Below, one piece after another: positions 5,222 to 12,423 of a stretch of DNA of 23,245 nt. Positions within the stretch are counted from its first letter, which is position 1. Each line of letters starts with the position of its first letter. Source of the DNA: JBAYJM01 sp041665065 (lineage in GTDB: Bacteria > Patescibacteriota > Patescibacteriia > 2-01-FULL-39-33); contig JBAYJM010000018.1 of assembly GCA_041665065.1 (NCBI GenBank), positions 1 to 23,245 of the forward strand, written 5' to 3'. The notes below the pieces were generated by a model, which was given only the letters and a program-made list of their open reading frames with translations, had not been told where the DNA came from and did no database searches. Made by a program: the position numbers and the translations under genes.

Positions 5222-8212
5222 ATGTCTCAACTATTGGAAAAATTGAATACAGAACAAGCCGAGGCCGTCTCTCATGATAAGGGGCCTCTTTTGATTGTGG
5301 CGGGAGCCGGTACCGGTAAAACCACTGTAATAACGCATAGGATTGCCTATCTGATTAACTCGGGCAAATGCAACTCGGAAGAGATTTTGGCATTAACTTT
5401 TACGGATAAGGCGGCAGGCGAAATGGAAGAAAGAGTAGACCGGCTTTTGCCGTATGGCTATGTTGATTTATGGATTTCTACTTTTCATAGTTTCGCGGAG
5501 AGAATATTAAAGGAACATGGCCTGGAAATTGGCTTGCCCAATGATTTTAAATTATTAAATTCAACACAACAATGGCTATTGATTAGGAAAAATTTAGATA
5601 AATTTGATTTAGATTATTACAGGCCGCTAGGAAATCCGACTAAATTTATCCATGCTTTGCTCAAGCATTTTTCAAGAGCCAAGGATGAAAATATTTCAGC
5701 CTCAGAATATTTAGAATATGTGCAGAGCCTTAAATTAGATAATGATAATTGTAATTTTATCAGTGGATCGCTAAATGAAAAAGAAATTAAAGCATTATCG
5801 AAAGAGGATTTGGAAGAGCTTACGGCCATTGAAATAAAAAAACAATCAGAAATTGCCGACGCTTACCATGTTTATCAAAAGCTGTTGCTGGATAGTAATG
5901 CGCTGGATTTTGGAGATTTAATAAATTATTGCTTAAAGCTTTTTTCAACGCGGAAAAATTTGCTTCTTAAATATCGAAGCCAGTTCAAATATATTTTAAT
6001 TGACGAATTTCAGGATACAAATTTGGCTCAGTATGAATTAATTAAATTGCTATCGGCTCCCGTCAATAATATAACAGTTGTCGGTGATGATGATCAGTCG
6101 GTTTATAAATTTAGAGGCGCTTCGGTTTCCAATATTTTGCAATTCAAGGATGACTTTCCGGAGTCAAAAGAAATTCTATTGAATCAAAACTATCGCAGCG
6201 CGCAGGAAATTTTGGATTTATCATATAAATTTATCTGTCAAAATAACCCTAACCGCCTTGAGGTCAAGCTAGCCAAAAACGGCAAGACACTTTCTAAGCG
6301 GCTGCTTGCCTCGAGTAAAGACCAGGCGGAAATTGCGCATCTGCATGGTGATAATTTGCAAGACGAGATTAATTTAACGGTCAATAAAATTATTGAATTA
6401 TATAATAAAAACCCGGATCCCAGATGGTCGGACTTTGCTATCTTAGTCAGAGCAAATTCAGGCGCGGAAGACTTTATTTATGCATTTGAAAAAGCCAAAG
6501 TGCCGTATAATTTTTGCGCCTCAAAAGGATTATATTCCAAAAAGATAATTATTAATTTGCTTTGCTATTTAAAACTTCTCGATAATCATCACGAAAGCCC
6601 CGCCATGTATCGGATTGTCTCAATGCCGCTTTGGCAATTAAGCCATCAGGACATTGTTAATTTGAATTATTTTGCCAATCGAAAGGGCTGGTCATTATTT
6701 GAAGTATTAAATGAAGTGGGCTTGTGTAAAAATATTTCTGCCGATGGCTTAGCCAAAATAACTTTAATTCTCGCCCAGTTAAAAAGGGGAGCGCAAATGG
6801 TTAGGGAGGGCAAAAAGGCAACTGAAATAATGCAAGAATTTTTGAATTCCAGCGGCTATTTGAAATCTTTAACAGCCACTGATAGCGCTGATAATTTGGA
6901 GCAAATAAATTATTTAAACCAATTTTTTAAAAAAACAAAAGAATTTGAAAAAGAAAACCCTGATAATTCGCTTCGGGTTTTTATGGAAATGATCAATCTT
7001 GAAATTGAGTCTGGAGAAGAGGGGAGTATAAATCAGAATGTAGAAGATTCCAGTCCGAACGTTGTTAAAATAATGACAGTCCATGCGGCAAAGGGCTTGG
7101 AGTTTAAGTATGTTTTTATTGTGAATATGGTTGATAAAAGATTTCCGGCGATTGAAAGATCAGAGCCGATTGAACTTCCCGCCAAACTGGTCAAGGAAAT
7201 TATCCCGGAAGGCGATATTCATTTGCAGGAAGAGCGCAGGTTGTTTTACGTTGCAATGACCAGAGCCAAAGGAGGTTTATATTTTACTTCAGCCACAGAT
7301 TATGGCGGAGCCAGGGATAAAAAATTATCCCGCTTTTTAATTGAATTAGAGGAGTTGGGTTTGTCTTTGGCCAAAGAATCAAAGCGTGATAAAAATGAAT
7401 ATGAAAAAATAACTAATAAATCTGCCCAAGAAATAAAAAGAGAATTACTACCGCAGAAATTTTCTTTCACTCAGATCAAGGCATTTGAAAGCTGCCCGTA
7501 CCAATACCGTTTCGCGCATATTTTAAAAATCCCAACTTCAGGCAAGCCGGTTTTTTCCTTTGGCAAGACGATGCACTCAACGCTTCAGAAATTCATCGCG
7601 TTAGCCTTGAGCCGTAAAAATTCCAAGCAGATAGATTTATTTGGACAGGAATCAAAAAATGCAAGCGCGCCATCTCTGGCTGAGCTGATAAAAATTTATG
7701 AAGAAAGCTTTATTGATGATTGGTATCCGACCAAACAAATAAAAGAAGAATATTTTAATAAAGGAAAAGTTGCTTTAAAAATGTTCTATGAGAATTATGT
7801 TTCCAATCTGCCAGACGTCATTAATTTGGAATATGGTTTTAATTTAAAGATAGGGGATTATGGTTTGCGGGGAGTAATGGACAGGGTTGACAAATTAGGC
7901 GAGGGCATTAAAATTGTTGATTATAAAACCGGCAAGGCCAAAGATAAATTAACATCAGAAGATAAAGAACAGCTTTTGATTTATCAGATAGCCGCTGAAA
8001 CCGTACTGAAGAAAAAAGTCAATGAGCTGTCATTCTACTATTTGGAAGAGGGCAGGGAAGAATCGTTTTTAGGAACGGAAAAAGAGCTTGCTAAAGTCAA
8101 GGAAAAGGTAATAAAAATTATTGACGAAATTCGCAAAGGCTATTTTCCAGCAAATCCTAGTGAGCTTTGCAAATATTGCGACTTTAATTCTATTTGTGAA
8201 TTTAGAAAATAA
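5222..8212 (+). CDS. UvrD/PcrA-type helicase fused to an Fe-S PD-(D/E)XK nuclease
   Basis: 996 residues from ATG 5222; the longer reading from 5147 adds 25 residues before the Q-motif and has no better start. Superfamily 1 helicase motifs in order: Walker A AGAGTGKT (27-34), LTFTDKAAGEM, Walker B LIDEFQDTN (D261, E262), VVGDDDQSVYKFRGA, NYRSAQEIL, VHAAKGLEF (about 620) and YVAMTRAK (about 676). The C-terminal quarter is a RecB/AddB-like nuclease with D887 and DYKTGK (D900, K902). Cys758, 983, 986 and 992 (C...CX2CX5C) are placed as in 4Fe-4S AddB-type nucleases. It likely unwinds and cuts DNA ends in recombinational repair. A DUF721 gene follows after 2 bases. Confidence 0.9.
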   Translation: MSQLLEKLNTEQAEAVSHDKGPLLIVAGAGTGKTTVITHRIAYLINSGKCNSEEILALTFTDKAAGEMEERVDRLLPYGYVDLWISTFHSFAERILKEHGLEIGLPNDFKLLNSTQQWLLIRKNLDKFDLDYYRPLGNPTKFIHALLKHFSRAKDENISASEYLEYVQSLKLDNDNCNFISGSLNEKEIKALSKEDLEELTAIEIKKQSEIADAYHVYQKLLLDSNALDFGDLINYCLKLFSTRKNLLLKYRSQFKYILIDEFQDTNLAQYELIKLLSAPVNNITVVGDDDQSVYKFRGASVSNILQFKDDFPESKEILLNQNYRSAQEILDLSYKFICQNNPNRLEVKLAKNGKTLSKRLLASSKDQAEIAHLHGDNLQDEINLTVNKIIELYNKNPDPRWSDFAILVRANSGAEDFIYAFEKAKVPYNFCASKGLYSKKIIINLLCYLKLLDNHHESPAMYRIVSMPLWQLSHQDIVNLNYFANRKGWSLFEVLNEVGLCKNISADGLAKITLILAQLKRGAQMVREGKKATEIMQEFLNSSGYLKSLTATDSADNLEQINYLNQFFKKTKEFEKENPDNSLRVFMEMINLEIESGEEGSINQNVEDSSPNVVKIMTVHAAKGLEFKYVFIVNMVDKRFPAIERSEPIELPAKLVKEIIPEGDIHLQEERRLFYVAMTRAKGGLYFTSATDYGGARDKKLSRFLIELEELGLSLAKESKRDKNEYEKITNKSAQEIKRELLPQKFSFTQIKAFESCPYQYRFAHILKIPTSGKPVFSFGKTMHSTLQKFIALALSRKNSKQIDLFGQESKNASAPSLAELIKIYEESFIDDWYPTKQIKEEYFNKGKVALKMFYENYVSNLPDVINLEYGFNLKIGDYGLRGVMDRVDKLGEGIKIVDYKTGKAKDKLTSEDKEQLLIYQIAAETVLKKKVNELSFYYLEEGREESFLGTEKELAKVKEKVIKIIDEIRKGYFPANPSELCKYCDFNSICEFRK

Positions 8213-8214
8213 AT

Positions 8215-8511
8215 ATGCCATTTACCGACATAGGAAAGTTATTAAATAAAAGCTTGGCGCGCCACGGGATAAAGGATCAGGTTTTTGAAAAAATGGCTGT
8301 GATTAAGTTTGAAGAAATAAAAGAGATATATTTTGGAAAAGACTTATCCGATTTAATGCGTCCGCTGTATTTGAAATGGGGAAATTTAATAGTGGCTTGT
8401 CTTAATGAAGACGCGGCCAAGGCAATCTATGATAAGGAGGAGGTAATTATTGGTATATTGAACAATGAATTGGGGAACAATCTAGTTAAGAGGCTAAAAT
8501 GTCTGTTGTAA
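8215..8511 (+). CDS. DUF721/DciA-like protein
   Basis: 98 residues. The pattern matches a short DUF721 domain: an N-terminal amphipathic helix, a central LYLKWGNLIVACLNEDAAKAIYD (the usual Trp and strand-strand-helix core), and a closing ILNNELGNNLVKRLKCLL. DciA proteins of this family help load the replicative helicase, but many DUF721 members are uncharacterised. It starts 2 bases after the helicase-nuclease stop, so it is in the same operon, fitting a DNA-replication or repair role. A terminator follows at 8532-8554. Confidence 0.65.
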   Translation: MPFTDIGKLLNKSLARHGIKDQVFEKMAVIKFEEIKEIYFGKDLSDLMRPLYLKWGNLIVACLNEDAAKAIYDKEEVIIGILNNELGNNLVKRLKCLL

Positions 8512-8531
8512 TATAAAATACTGGAAATATT

Positions 8532-8554
8532 GGCTCACTTGATGAAAGTGGGCC
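8532..8554 (+). terminator. Rho-independent terminator of the helicase operon
   Basis: 9-bp stem (8532-8540 with 8546-8554, one T.G), 5-base loop, followed by TTTTTA. Confidence 0.85.
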
Positions 8555-8616
8555 TTTTTATTGAATTAATTTTAGCTAATTTTATTATAAAAATGACTAT
8601 AAATATTGATCGTCTC

Positions 8617-8645
8617 TTGACAAATTTAAACAAGTGTGCTATAAT
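8617..8645 (+). promoter_or_regulatory. Perfect consensus sigma70 promoter of the 430-nt RNA
   Basis: TTGACA (8617-8622), exactly 17 bases, TATAAT (8640-8645), with a TG-N extension before the -10 box. Predicted start near 8652. It is the best promoter in the window. Confidence 0.92.
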
Positions 8646-8651
8646 TATATA

Positions 8652-9088
8652 TTAATAATAAAGTACATTAAAAAACAATCCAAAGTCCTTATAGGAGCGG
8701 TAATATAATTTTTTATAGCTTATCGCTCTATAAGGCTTTTGGAATGAAGAGACATCTCTCCCGCACAACGATGCGACCCAGGCGCATGCTTGTCTGTTGT
8801 CAGCAGCTAAGAGTGTTGGCATAAAAATTATACAAACTGCCATAACACACTTAAGTCTGATTCGTATCGTCGTGCGGGAGAGACGGGATTGCGGCGCTCC
8901 CAAGGCGGTTGCCCGCCCCTTGAAGGAGCCATTGCTCCACGTCTCTCTCGCACTCCAATTGCCCCTTAATGAGAGGCGGACCACACCCACCCCAGTGGAA
9001 TATGATAGCAACCCCCCAGAGCCTATCGTATGGTCCGCCTCCTCCCTCCTAAATCAATAACAATCTTGTTGATTTAGGAGGAATTTTT
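8652..9088 (+). ncRNA. Large structured RNA of unknown family (about 430 nt)
   Basis: No convincing protein is encoded, but the stretch lies between a perfect promoter and a 13-bp terminator. It is much richer in G/C than its flanks (40 of 60 in 8881-8940). Helices seen: A, 8680-8699 with 8724-8742 (18 bp, two bulges); B, 8756-8776 with 8862-8882 (20 bp, one A.C mismatch), enclosing a smaller hairpin GTGTT/AACAC; hairpins 8901-8922 and 8925-8938; D, 8973-8983 with 9031-9041 (11 bp perfect), closing a three-way junction with 8987-8998 and 9001-9030. A further helix C (8872-8885 with 8940-8953) excludes B. Length fits tmRNA or RNase P RNA, but I find no tRNA-like 3' end, no tag frame and no RNase P P4 motif. 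Unassigned. Confidence 0.65.
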
Positions 9089-9090
9089 TT
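9045..9090 (+). terminator. Strong terminator of the 430-nt RNA
   Basis: Perfect 13-bp stem (9045-9057 with 9069-9081), 11-base loop, seven Ts at 9084-9090. Confidence 0.9.
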
Positions 9091-9155
9091 ATTAAAGTTA
9101 TTATTATTTTTCTTAAGAAGAAACTTTTTAAATAAAGTAAAAATTAATTATCGAC

Positions 9156-9164
9156 TTATCCACA
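9156..9164 (+). promoter_or_regulatory. Perfect DnaA-box sequence (isolated)
   Basis: TTATCCACA, identical to the DnaA consensus, in the AT-rich gap between two candidate RNAs. No cluster of further boxes surrounds it, so it is not an origin by itself. Confidence 0.35.
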
Positions 9165-9183
9165 ATCAAAACACAAAAAGTCA

Positions 9184-9211
9184 TTGTGTTTATTTTTTGT
9201 AGTGCTATAAT
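9184..9211 (+). promoter_or_regulatory. Promoter of the rod-shaped small RNA
   Basis: TTGTGT (9184-9189), 16-base spacer ending in TGC, TATAAT (9206-9211): an extended -10 promoter. Predicted start near 9218. Confidence 0.7.
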
Positions 9212-9217
9212 TTTTTA

Positions 9218-9358
9218 ATAGGGAAGGATTTAATTCTGATTTATCTCGGACTGTACTTTCCTAAAAATTATTTTAGGACAATTTCTCTTTTAGTGCAGTC
9301 TTTAGTAGGTCAGTAATGCCTTCTCGAAATCCCGCCCACGTGGCGGGATTTATTTATG
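9218..9358 (+). ncRNA. Rod-shaped small structured RNA (about 140 nt), unknown family
   Basis: Between the promoter at 9184-9211 and a terminator at 9327-9351. Four stacked helices form one rod: 9221-9227 with 9319-9325 (7 bp, one wobble); 9233-9239 with 9310-9317 (7 bp, one bulge); 9249-9256 with 9293-9300 (8 bp, one wobble); 9259-9266 with 9271-9278 (8 bp, ATTA loop). Internal loops separate them. A rod with a closing stem and a central bubble is the shape of 6S RNA, but no sequence motif confirms that. It lacks the SRP RNA apical loop. The next gene has its own -10 box after the terminator, so a stand-alone RNA is likelier than a riboswitch. Confidence 0.5.
9327..9351 (+). terminator. Terminator of the rod-shaped RNA
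   Basis: Perfect 10-bp stem (9327-9336 with 9342-9351), 5-base loop, then a T-rich tail. Confidence 0.85.
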
Positions 9359-9406
9359 TTATTTTTTTCGTTTATCTATTATAATGAATATAACGTAATA
9401 CTATAT

Positions 9407-9790
9407 ATGACCTTAAAACAACTTTTGATTGTTATGGCGATGGCTACACTGGTTTGCTGGATTGGATGGACTATTTTGATTTTTAATGTTGATCCGACTG
9501 AAAGCGGATTTATTGAGTTTGTTGTTTTTTATGCCAGCTTGTTTTTTGCTTTGCTTGGCAGCTTCTTTCTGTTGACCTTTGGAATTAGAAAAATTTTTAA
9601 CAAGCTGGATTTGGATTATAAGATTGTCTCGGTATCCTTTAGACAGTCTTTTTTCTTTGCCGGTCTTATTGTTTTGGTGTTATTTTTGCAAAGCAAGTCA
9701 CTTTTGGCGTGGTGGAATTTGATTTTCATTGTCTTGGCGTTGGGTCTTCTGGAATTTTTCTTTTTAAGCGGTCAAAAGAATTCCGCCTAG
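9407..9790 (+). CDS. Small four-helix membrane protein
   Basis: 127 residues from ATG 9407. Four hydrophobic segments are apparent (about 5-27, 37-60, 82-100 and 102-120), with a charged loop KIFNKLDLDYK between the second and third. I do not recognise a family. A longer reading from 9356 would begin inside the terminator tail of the upstream RNA. TATAAT at 9380-9385 places transcription start near 9392, which supports the 9407 start. It is monocistronic between two candidate RNAs. Confidence 0.7.
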   Translation: MTLKQLLIVMAMATLVCWIGWTILIFNVDPTESGFIEFVVFYASLFFALLGSFFLLTFGIRKIFNKLDLDYKIVSVSFRQSFFFAGLIVLVLFLQSKSLLAWWNLIFIVLALGLLEFFFLSGQKNSA

Positions 9791-9839
9791 GAACAGCTGG
9801 ACTTTTATTTAAAACTGGTTTATATTTTTAATATAGTCC

Positions 9840-10031
9840 TTTTGAGCAGGGGTCGGGCATCTGTGGTTGCTGAGTTTTTCGATCAGATGCTCGATTCTTG
9901 CTCTTGTCATAGCGACACTTTCGCGCGGGATACGGGTGTTTTGTTACGTTAAGACGCTCTGGTTAACTACAACCCACAAATGTCCCTGGTCCCTGTAGGA
10001 CCTTCCAAAACCCTATACCCGCGATTTTTTT
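9840..10031 (+). ncRNA. Two-domain structured RNA (about 190 nt), unknown family
   Basis: No protein frame of note. Domain 1 is a 20-bp uninterrupted helix with four wobble pairs, 9844-9863 with 9884-9903, closed by a 20-base loop. Domain 2 is closed by CGCGGG/CCCGCG (9924-9929 with 10018-10023). It continues through 9930-9943 with 10006-10016 with small bulges, and holds hairpins GTTAA/TTAAC (about 9948-9967) and GGTCC/GGACC (9988-10002). Seven Ts at 10025-10031 directly follow the closing stem, as in a terminator. A -10-like TATAGT at 9832-9837 is the best promoter sign; the -35 is poor. Strand and ends are inferred. The family is unknown. Confidence 0.5.
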
Positions 10032-10032
10032 C

Positions 10033-10067
10033 GACCGCACGAGCCAAAGTAGTATACTCGTGCGGTC
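10033..10067 (+). terminator. Second terminator hairpin before pheS
   Basis: Perfect 11-bp stem (10033-10043 with 10057-10067), 13-base loop, then ATTTTAT. It insulates pheS from the RNA upstream. Confidence 0.75.
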
Positions 10068-10086
10068 ATTTTATCTGAAAAATTAA

Positions 10087-10116
10087 TTGACTTTTTAGTG
10101 TCAAATTGTTTATAAT
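10087..10116 (+). promoter_or_regulatory. pheS promoter, apparently leaderless
   Basis: TTGACT (10087-10092), 18-base spacer, TATAAT (10111-10116). The ATG at 10123 is 7 bases after the -10 box, where transcription should begin. Confidence 0.75.
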
Positions 10117-10122
10117 TTATAA

Positions 10123-11202
10123 ATGAAAGACAAATTACAACAACTAAAATCACAGTTTGATAAGGCAATCGAAGAAGTCAAATCCCTTGCTGATTTGGAG
10201 CAATTGGAAATTAATTTTTTGGGCAGAAAAAGCGGTTTGCTGACTTCGATTATGAAAGATTTAAAGACCTTGCCAAAAGAAGAAATTCCTGCCGTCGGCC
10301 AGATTATTAATGATGTAAAGAATTATTTGACTTCAAAAATTGACGAGATCAGATTAAAAATCGGAGGAGGGGACAGCGCCTCTTCTTTTGATTACACTTT
10401 GCCGGGAGTTGAACAGCCAAGCGGCCATTTACATATGGTAACTTCAGCAATTGAGGAGATCGCTGCTATTTTTACAAAAATCGGTTTTTCCCGTGAGAGA
10501 TATCCGGAAGTTGATTGGGATTATTATGCTTTTGAAACTTTGAATATGCCTGGCGATCATCCGGCCCGTGATGAATGGGAAACTTTTTTCATCGACAGTG
10601 AGCCGATTAAAATGCATTTAGCAGATAATTCTCTGAAGTTGACTGACAAAGGAAAAAGGATTTTGACTCCGCATACTTCTAATGGTCAGGTGCGTGAAAT
10701 GGAAAAAGGCAAGTTGCCAATTCGTATGATGAATATTTCAAAGACTTACAGGCGCCAAAGCGACGCTTCTCATGCGCCGATGTTTCATCAGTTTGAGGGC
10801 TTGGTTGTTGATAAAGGAATTAATATTACACATCTAAAAGGGACGATTGAATATTTTGTTAAAAACTTTTTTGGCGCAGATAGGGAAATCCGTTTAAGGC
10901 CACATCATTTCCAATTTACTGAGCCAAGTTTTGAAGTAGATATCTCCTGCGGATTTTGCCATGGCACAGGATTGGTTGATGGCCAGAAATGCAAGATTTG
11001 CAAAGAAGGCTGGCTTGAACTCGCCGGAGCGGGAATGGTTCATCCAAATGTTTTGAAAGCCGGGGGAATTGATCCGAAAGTTTATAGCGGATTCGCGTTT
11101 GGTTGGGGAGTAGAGAGATGTTATATGATGAAGTCAGGTTTGAATATTGATGATATAAGGCTGTTGTATAAGAATGATTTGAGATTTTTACAGCAGTTCT
11201 AG
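10123..11202 (+). CDS. pheS: Phenylalanyl-tRNA synthetase alpha subunit
   Basis: 359 residues. An N-terminal coiled coil (about 1-85) is followed by the class II catalytic core. Visible core motifs are the MHLAD...LTPHTSNGQVR block, TYRRQSDASHAPMFHQFEGLVVD (motif 2) and SGFAFGWGVERC (motif 3). With PheT it forms the (alpha-beta)2 enzyme that charges tRNA-Phe in the cytoplasm. Between FEVDIS and WLELAGAGMVHPNV it carries a four-cysteine knuckle (C276, C279, C290, C293; CX2C-X10-CX2C), probably binding zinc. That insertion is absent from E. coli PheS. It is the first gene of an operon, and the next start is one base after its TAG. Confidence 0.96.
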   Translation: MKDKLQQLKSQFDKAIEEVKSLADLEQLEINFLGRKSGLLTSIMKDLKTLPKEEIPAVGQIINDVKNYLTSKIDEIRLKIGGGDSASSFDYTLPGVEQPSGHLHMVTSAIEEIAAIFTKIGFSRERYPEVDWDYYAFETLNMPGDHPARDEWETFFIDSEPIKMHLADNSLKLTDKGKRILTPHTSNGQVREMEKGKLPIRMMNISKTYRRQSDASHAPMFHQFEGLVVDKGINITHLKGTIEYFVKNFFGADREIRLRPHHFQFTEPSFEVDISCGFCHGTGLVDGQKCKICKEGWLELAGAGMVHPNVLKAGGIDPKVYSGFAFGWGVERCYMMKSGLNIDDIRLLYKNDLRFLQQF

Positions 11203-11203
11203 T

Positions 11204-11764
11204 ATGGAAGTAATTTATATACAACTTTTTTTTGGGTTTATAATTATTTGTTGCTTAATTGTTTTTTTGTTGTTGCGTGTTTCAATTAATAAAGATAGAA
11301 CGATTGTTATTACTAAAAATGATTTTCCATTACTCGAAGGTGAGAATGTCATCTTTACTAGTAATACAATGAAGTCTAAGCGCAAAATTGCTGGGGGTGC
11401 AATGCTGTATGATTTAAATGGCACGTATGTAGTTATCACAAATAGAAGGGTTGTTATTTCGCAAGGCCCAGCTTGGATAAAATACTCTCTGTTTTTTGAT
11501 AAAAATTATTTTGACAGCATTATTACAAATCAATTGTTGGTTGATAAATTTGAATATAATTCAGAGATTGCTATATTTGATTCAATGATTGATCATGAAA
11601 ATAAAATAGAAATTATTACAAAAGGCAATGGAAGAATTACTAAATTTCTTGGTGCTTTTTCTGATTTTTTAAATATAAAATTATCTGTATTCTTATGGGA
11701 TTTTAAAGATGATGATAAAAAAATTATTTTAGAAACAATCTTAAGATATCAAATCAGTGTTTAA
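11204..11764 (+). CDS. Membrane-anchored protein with PH/GRAM-like C-terminal region
   Basis: 186 residues. One N-terminal membrane segment (about 6-26) is followed by a soluble beta-rich domain. The pieces LLEGENVIFTSN, YVVITNRRVVIS and a closing helix DDDKKIILETILRY resemble bacterial PH-like or GRAM domains, which often begin with a 'Gly-Glu...' strand and contain 'TNRRV'. The assignment is tentative and no function can be given. It starts one base after pheS and ends 3 bases before the next gene, so it is translated within the pheS-pheT operon, an unusual place for it. Confidence 0.6.
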   Translation: MEVIYIQLFFGFIIICCLIVFLLLRVSINKDRTIVITKNDFPLLEGENVIFTSNTMKSKRKIAGGAMLYDLNGTYVVITNRRVVISQGPAWIKYSLFFDKNYFDSIITNQLLVDKFEYNSEIAIFDSMIDHENKIEIITKGNGRITKFLGAFSDFLNIKLSVFLWDFKDDDKKIILETILRYQISV

Positions 11765-11767
11765 AAC

Positions 11768-11796
11768 ATGAACTTAAATATCTCCCAAAACTGGCT
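11768..11796 (+). repeat. Diverged copy of the pheT 5' end (copy 1)
   Basis: The first 17 bases from the ATG are identical to those of pheT at 12765-12781, and AACTGGCT recurs at the same offset. The encoded MNLNIS-NWL is the hallmark start of PheT, here joined to a lipoprotein signal. Confidence 0.75.
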
Positions 11797-12421
11797 TAAT
11801 AAATACACAAAAATAACATCTTTAATTATTTTAGTTATTGGAATTTTGGTTTTGACTGGATGTCAGAGTAAAAATAGCCAGCAAAATTTAAATCAGCTTT
11901 TGGAGTCGACAAGCAGTCAGCAAACTTCTATTGCAAGTACAAGCAGTGAAATAGTTGATACAACCTCGACAATTAAAGTGCAACACGTTGATACTTATGG
12001 CGACAGTAAATTATTCGGCAGTAAGGATTTGGGATTTGAAATTAAGTTTTCTGAGCCATTTCAAAAAGTTGATTGCAATGACTGCATCAGTGGATTATAT
12101 TTATTGTTCGGATCAATTAAAAACTCATTGACTGGCGAAAAAACTCCGACGTCTATTTTAAGTTTTTCTGAAGCTAAATCTGTTAATAATGAATTTGACA
12201 TCGTTAAGGCAAATATTACCATGCCGGAAAGCATTGTTAAAAAGAAAGTTGGTAATTTCCAGGTAATGACATGGAAAGATGCGGGTGAGTGCGAAAATCG
12301 TTTGATGGAAATATTTGGCAAAAAATATAACATAATTTTATCTTCTTCTTGCAGTGGGACTACTGAAAAAGATGACTTTAAATATTTTGAGGATTTGGTG
12401 AAAAATATTAAACAATTATAA
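11768..12421 (+). CDS. Lipoprotein with a PheT-derived N-terminus
   Basis: 217 residues. The first about 15 residues (MNLNISQNWLNKY) match the N-terminus of the PheT encoded at 12765 (MNLNISYNWLKEY). They are followed by a hydrophobic stretch and the lipobox LTGC (Cys about 32). The mature part has a Ser/Thr/Gln-rich linker and a domain (about 75-215) with four cysteines (CNDC, ...ECENR, SSSCSG) that I do not recognise. The protein should be lipid-anchored outside the cell. The gene appears to have been built on a duplicated pheT start, adding 13 odd residues before the signal peptide. Gaps to neighbours are 3 and 2 bases. Confidence 0.7.
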   Translation: MNLNISQNWLNKYTKITSLIILVIGILVLTGCQSKNSQQNLNQLLESTSSQQTSIASTSSEIVDTTSTIKVQHVDTYGDSKLFGSKDLGFEIKFSEPFQKVDCNDCISGLYLLFGSIKNSLTGEKTPTSILSFSEAKSVNNEFDIVKANITMPESIVKKKVGNFQVMTWKDAGECENRLMEIFGKKYNIILSSSCSGTTEKDDFKYFEDLVKNIKQL

Positions 12422-12423
12422 TT

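Noticed and set aside
8681..8725. AAAGTCC and GCTTATCG resembling RNase P RNA conserved regions
   Set aside because: In RNase P RNA these motifs are near opposite ends and form P4. Here they lie about 40 bases apart within one simple hairpin, and the surrounding conserved bases are missing.
8652..9060. Open frames on both strands across the 430-nt RNA (119 and 87 codons)
   Set aside because: No start signals, odd composition (runs of Arg, Ser, Tyr), and no protein-like pattern. The sequence is explained by RNA helices, a promoter and a terminator.
9156..9164. Replication origin
   Set aside because: A single DnaA box without a cluster, an adjacent AT-rich unwinding repeat, dnaA or dnaN is not enough.
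9218..9409. Riboswitch controlling the 9407 membrane-protein gene
   Set aside because: The structured RNA ends in a terminator before the gene, which fits. However, the gene has its own TATAAT at 9380-9385 and no alternative antiterminator pairing was found.
9844..9903. SRP RNA (4.5S) for the long hairpin
   Set aside because: The conserved GGAAGGA-AGCAGCC type apical loop is absent; the 20-base loop here has no resemblance.
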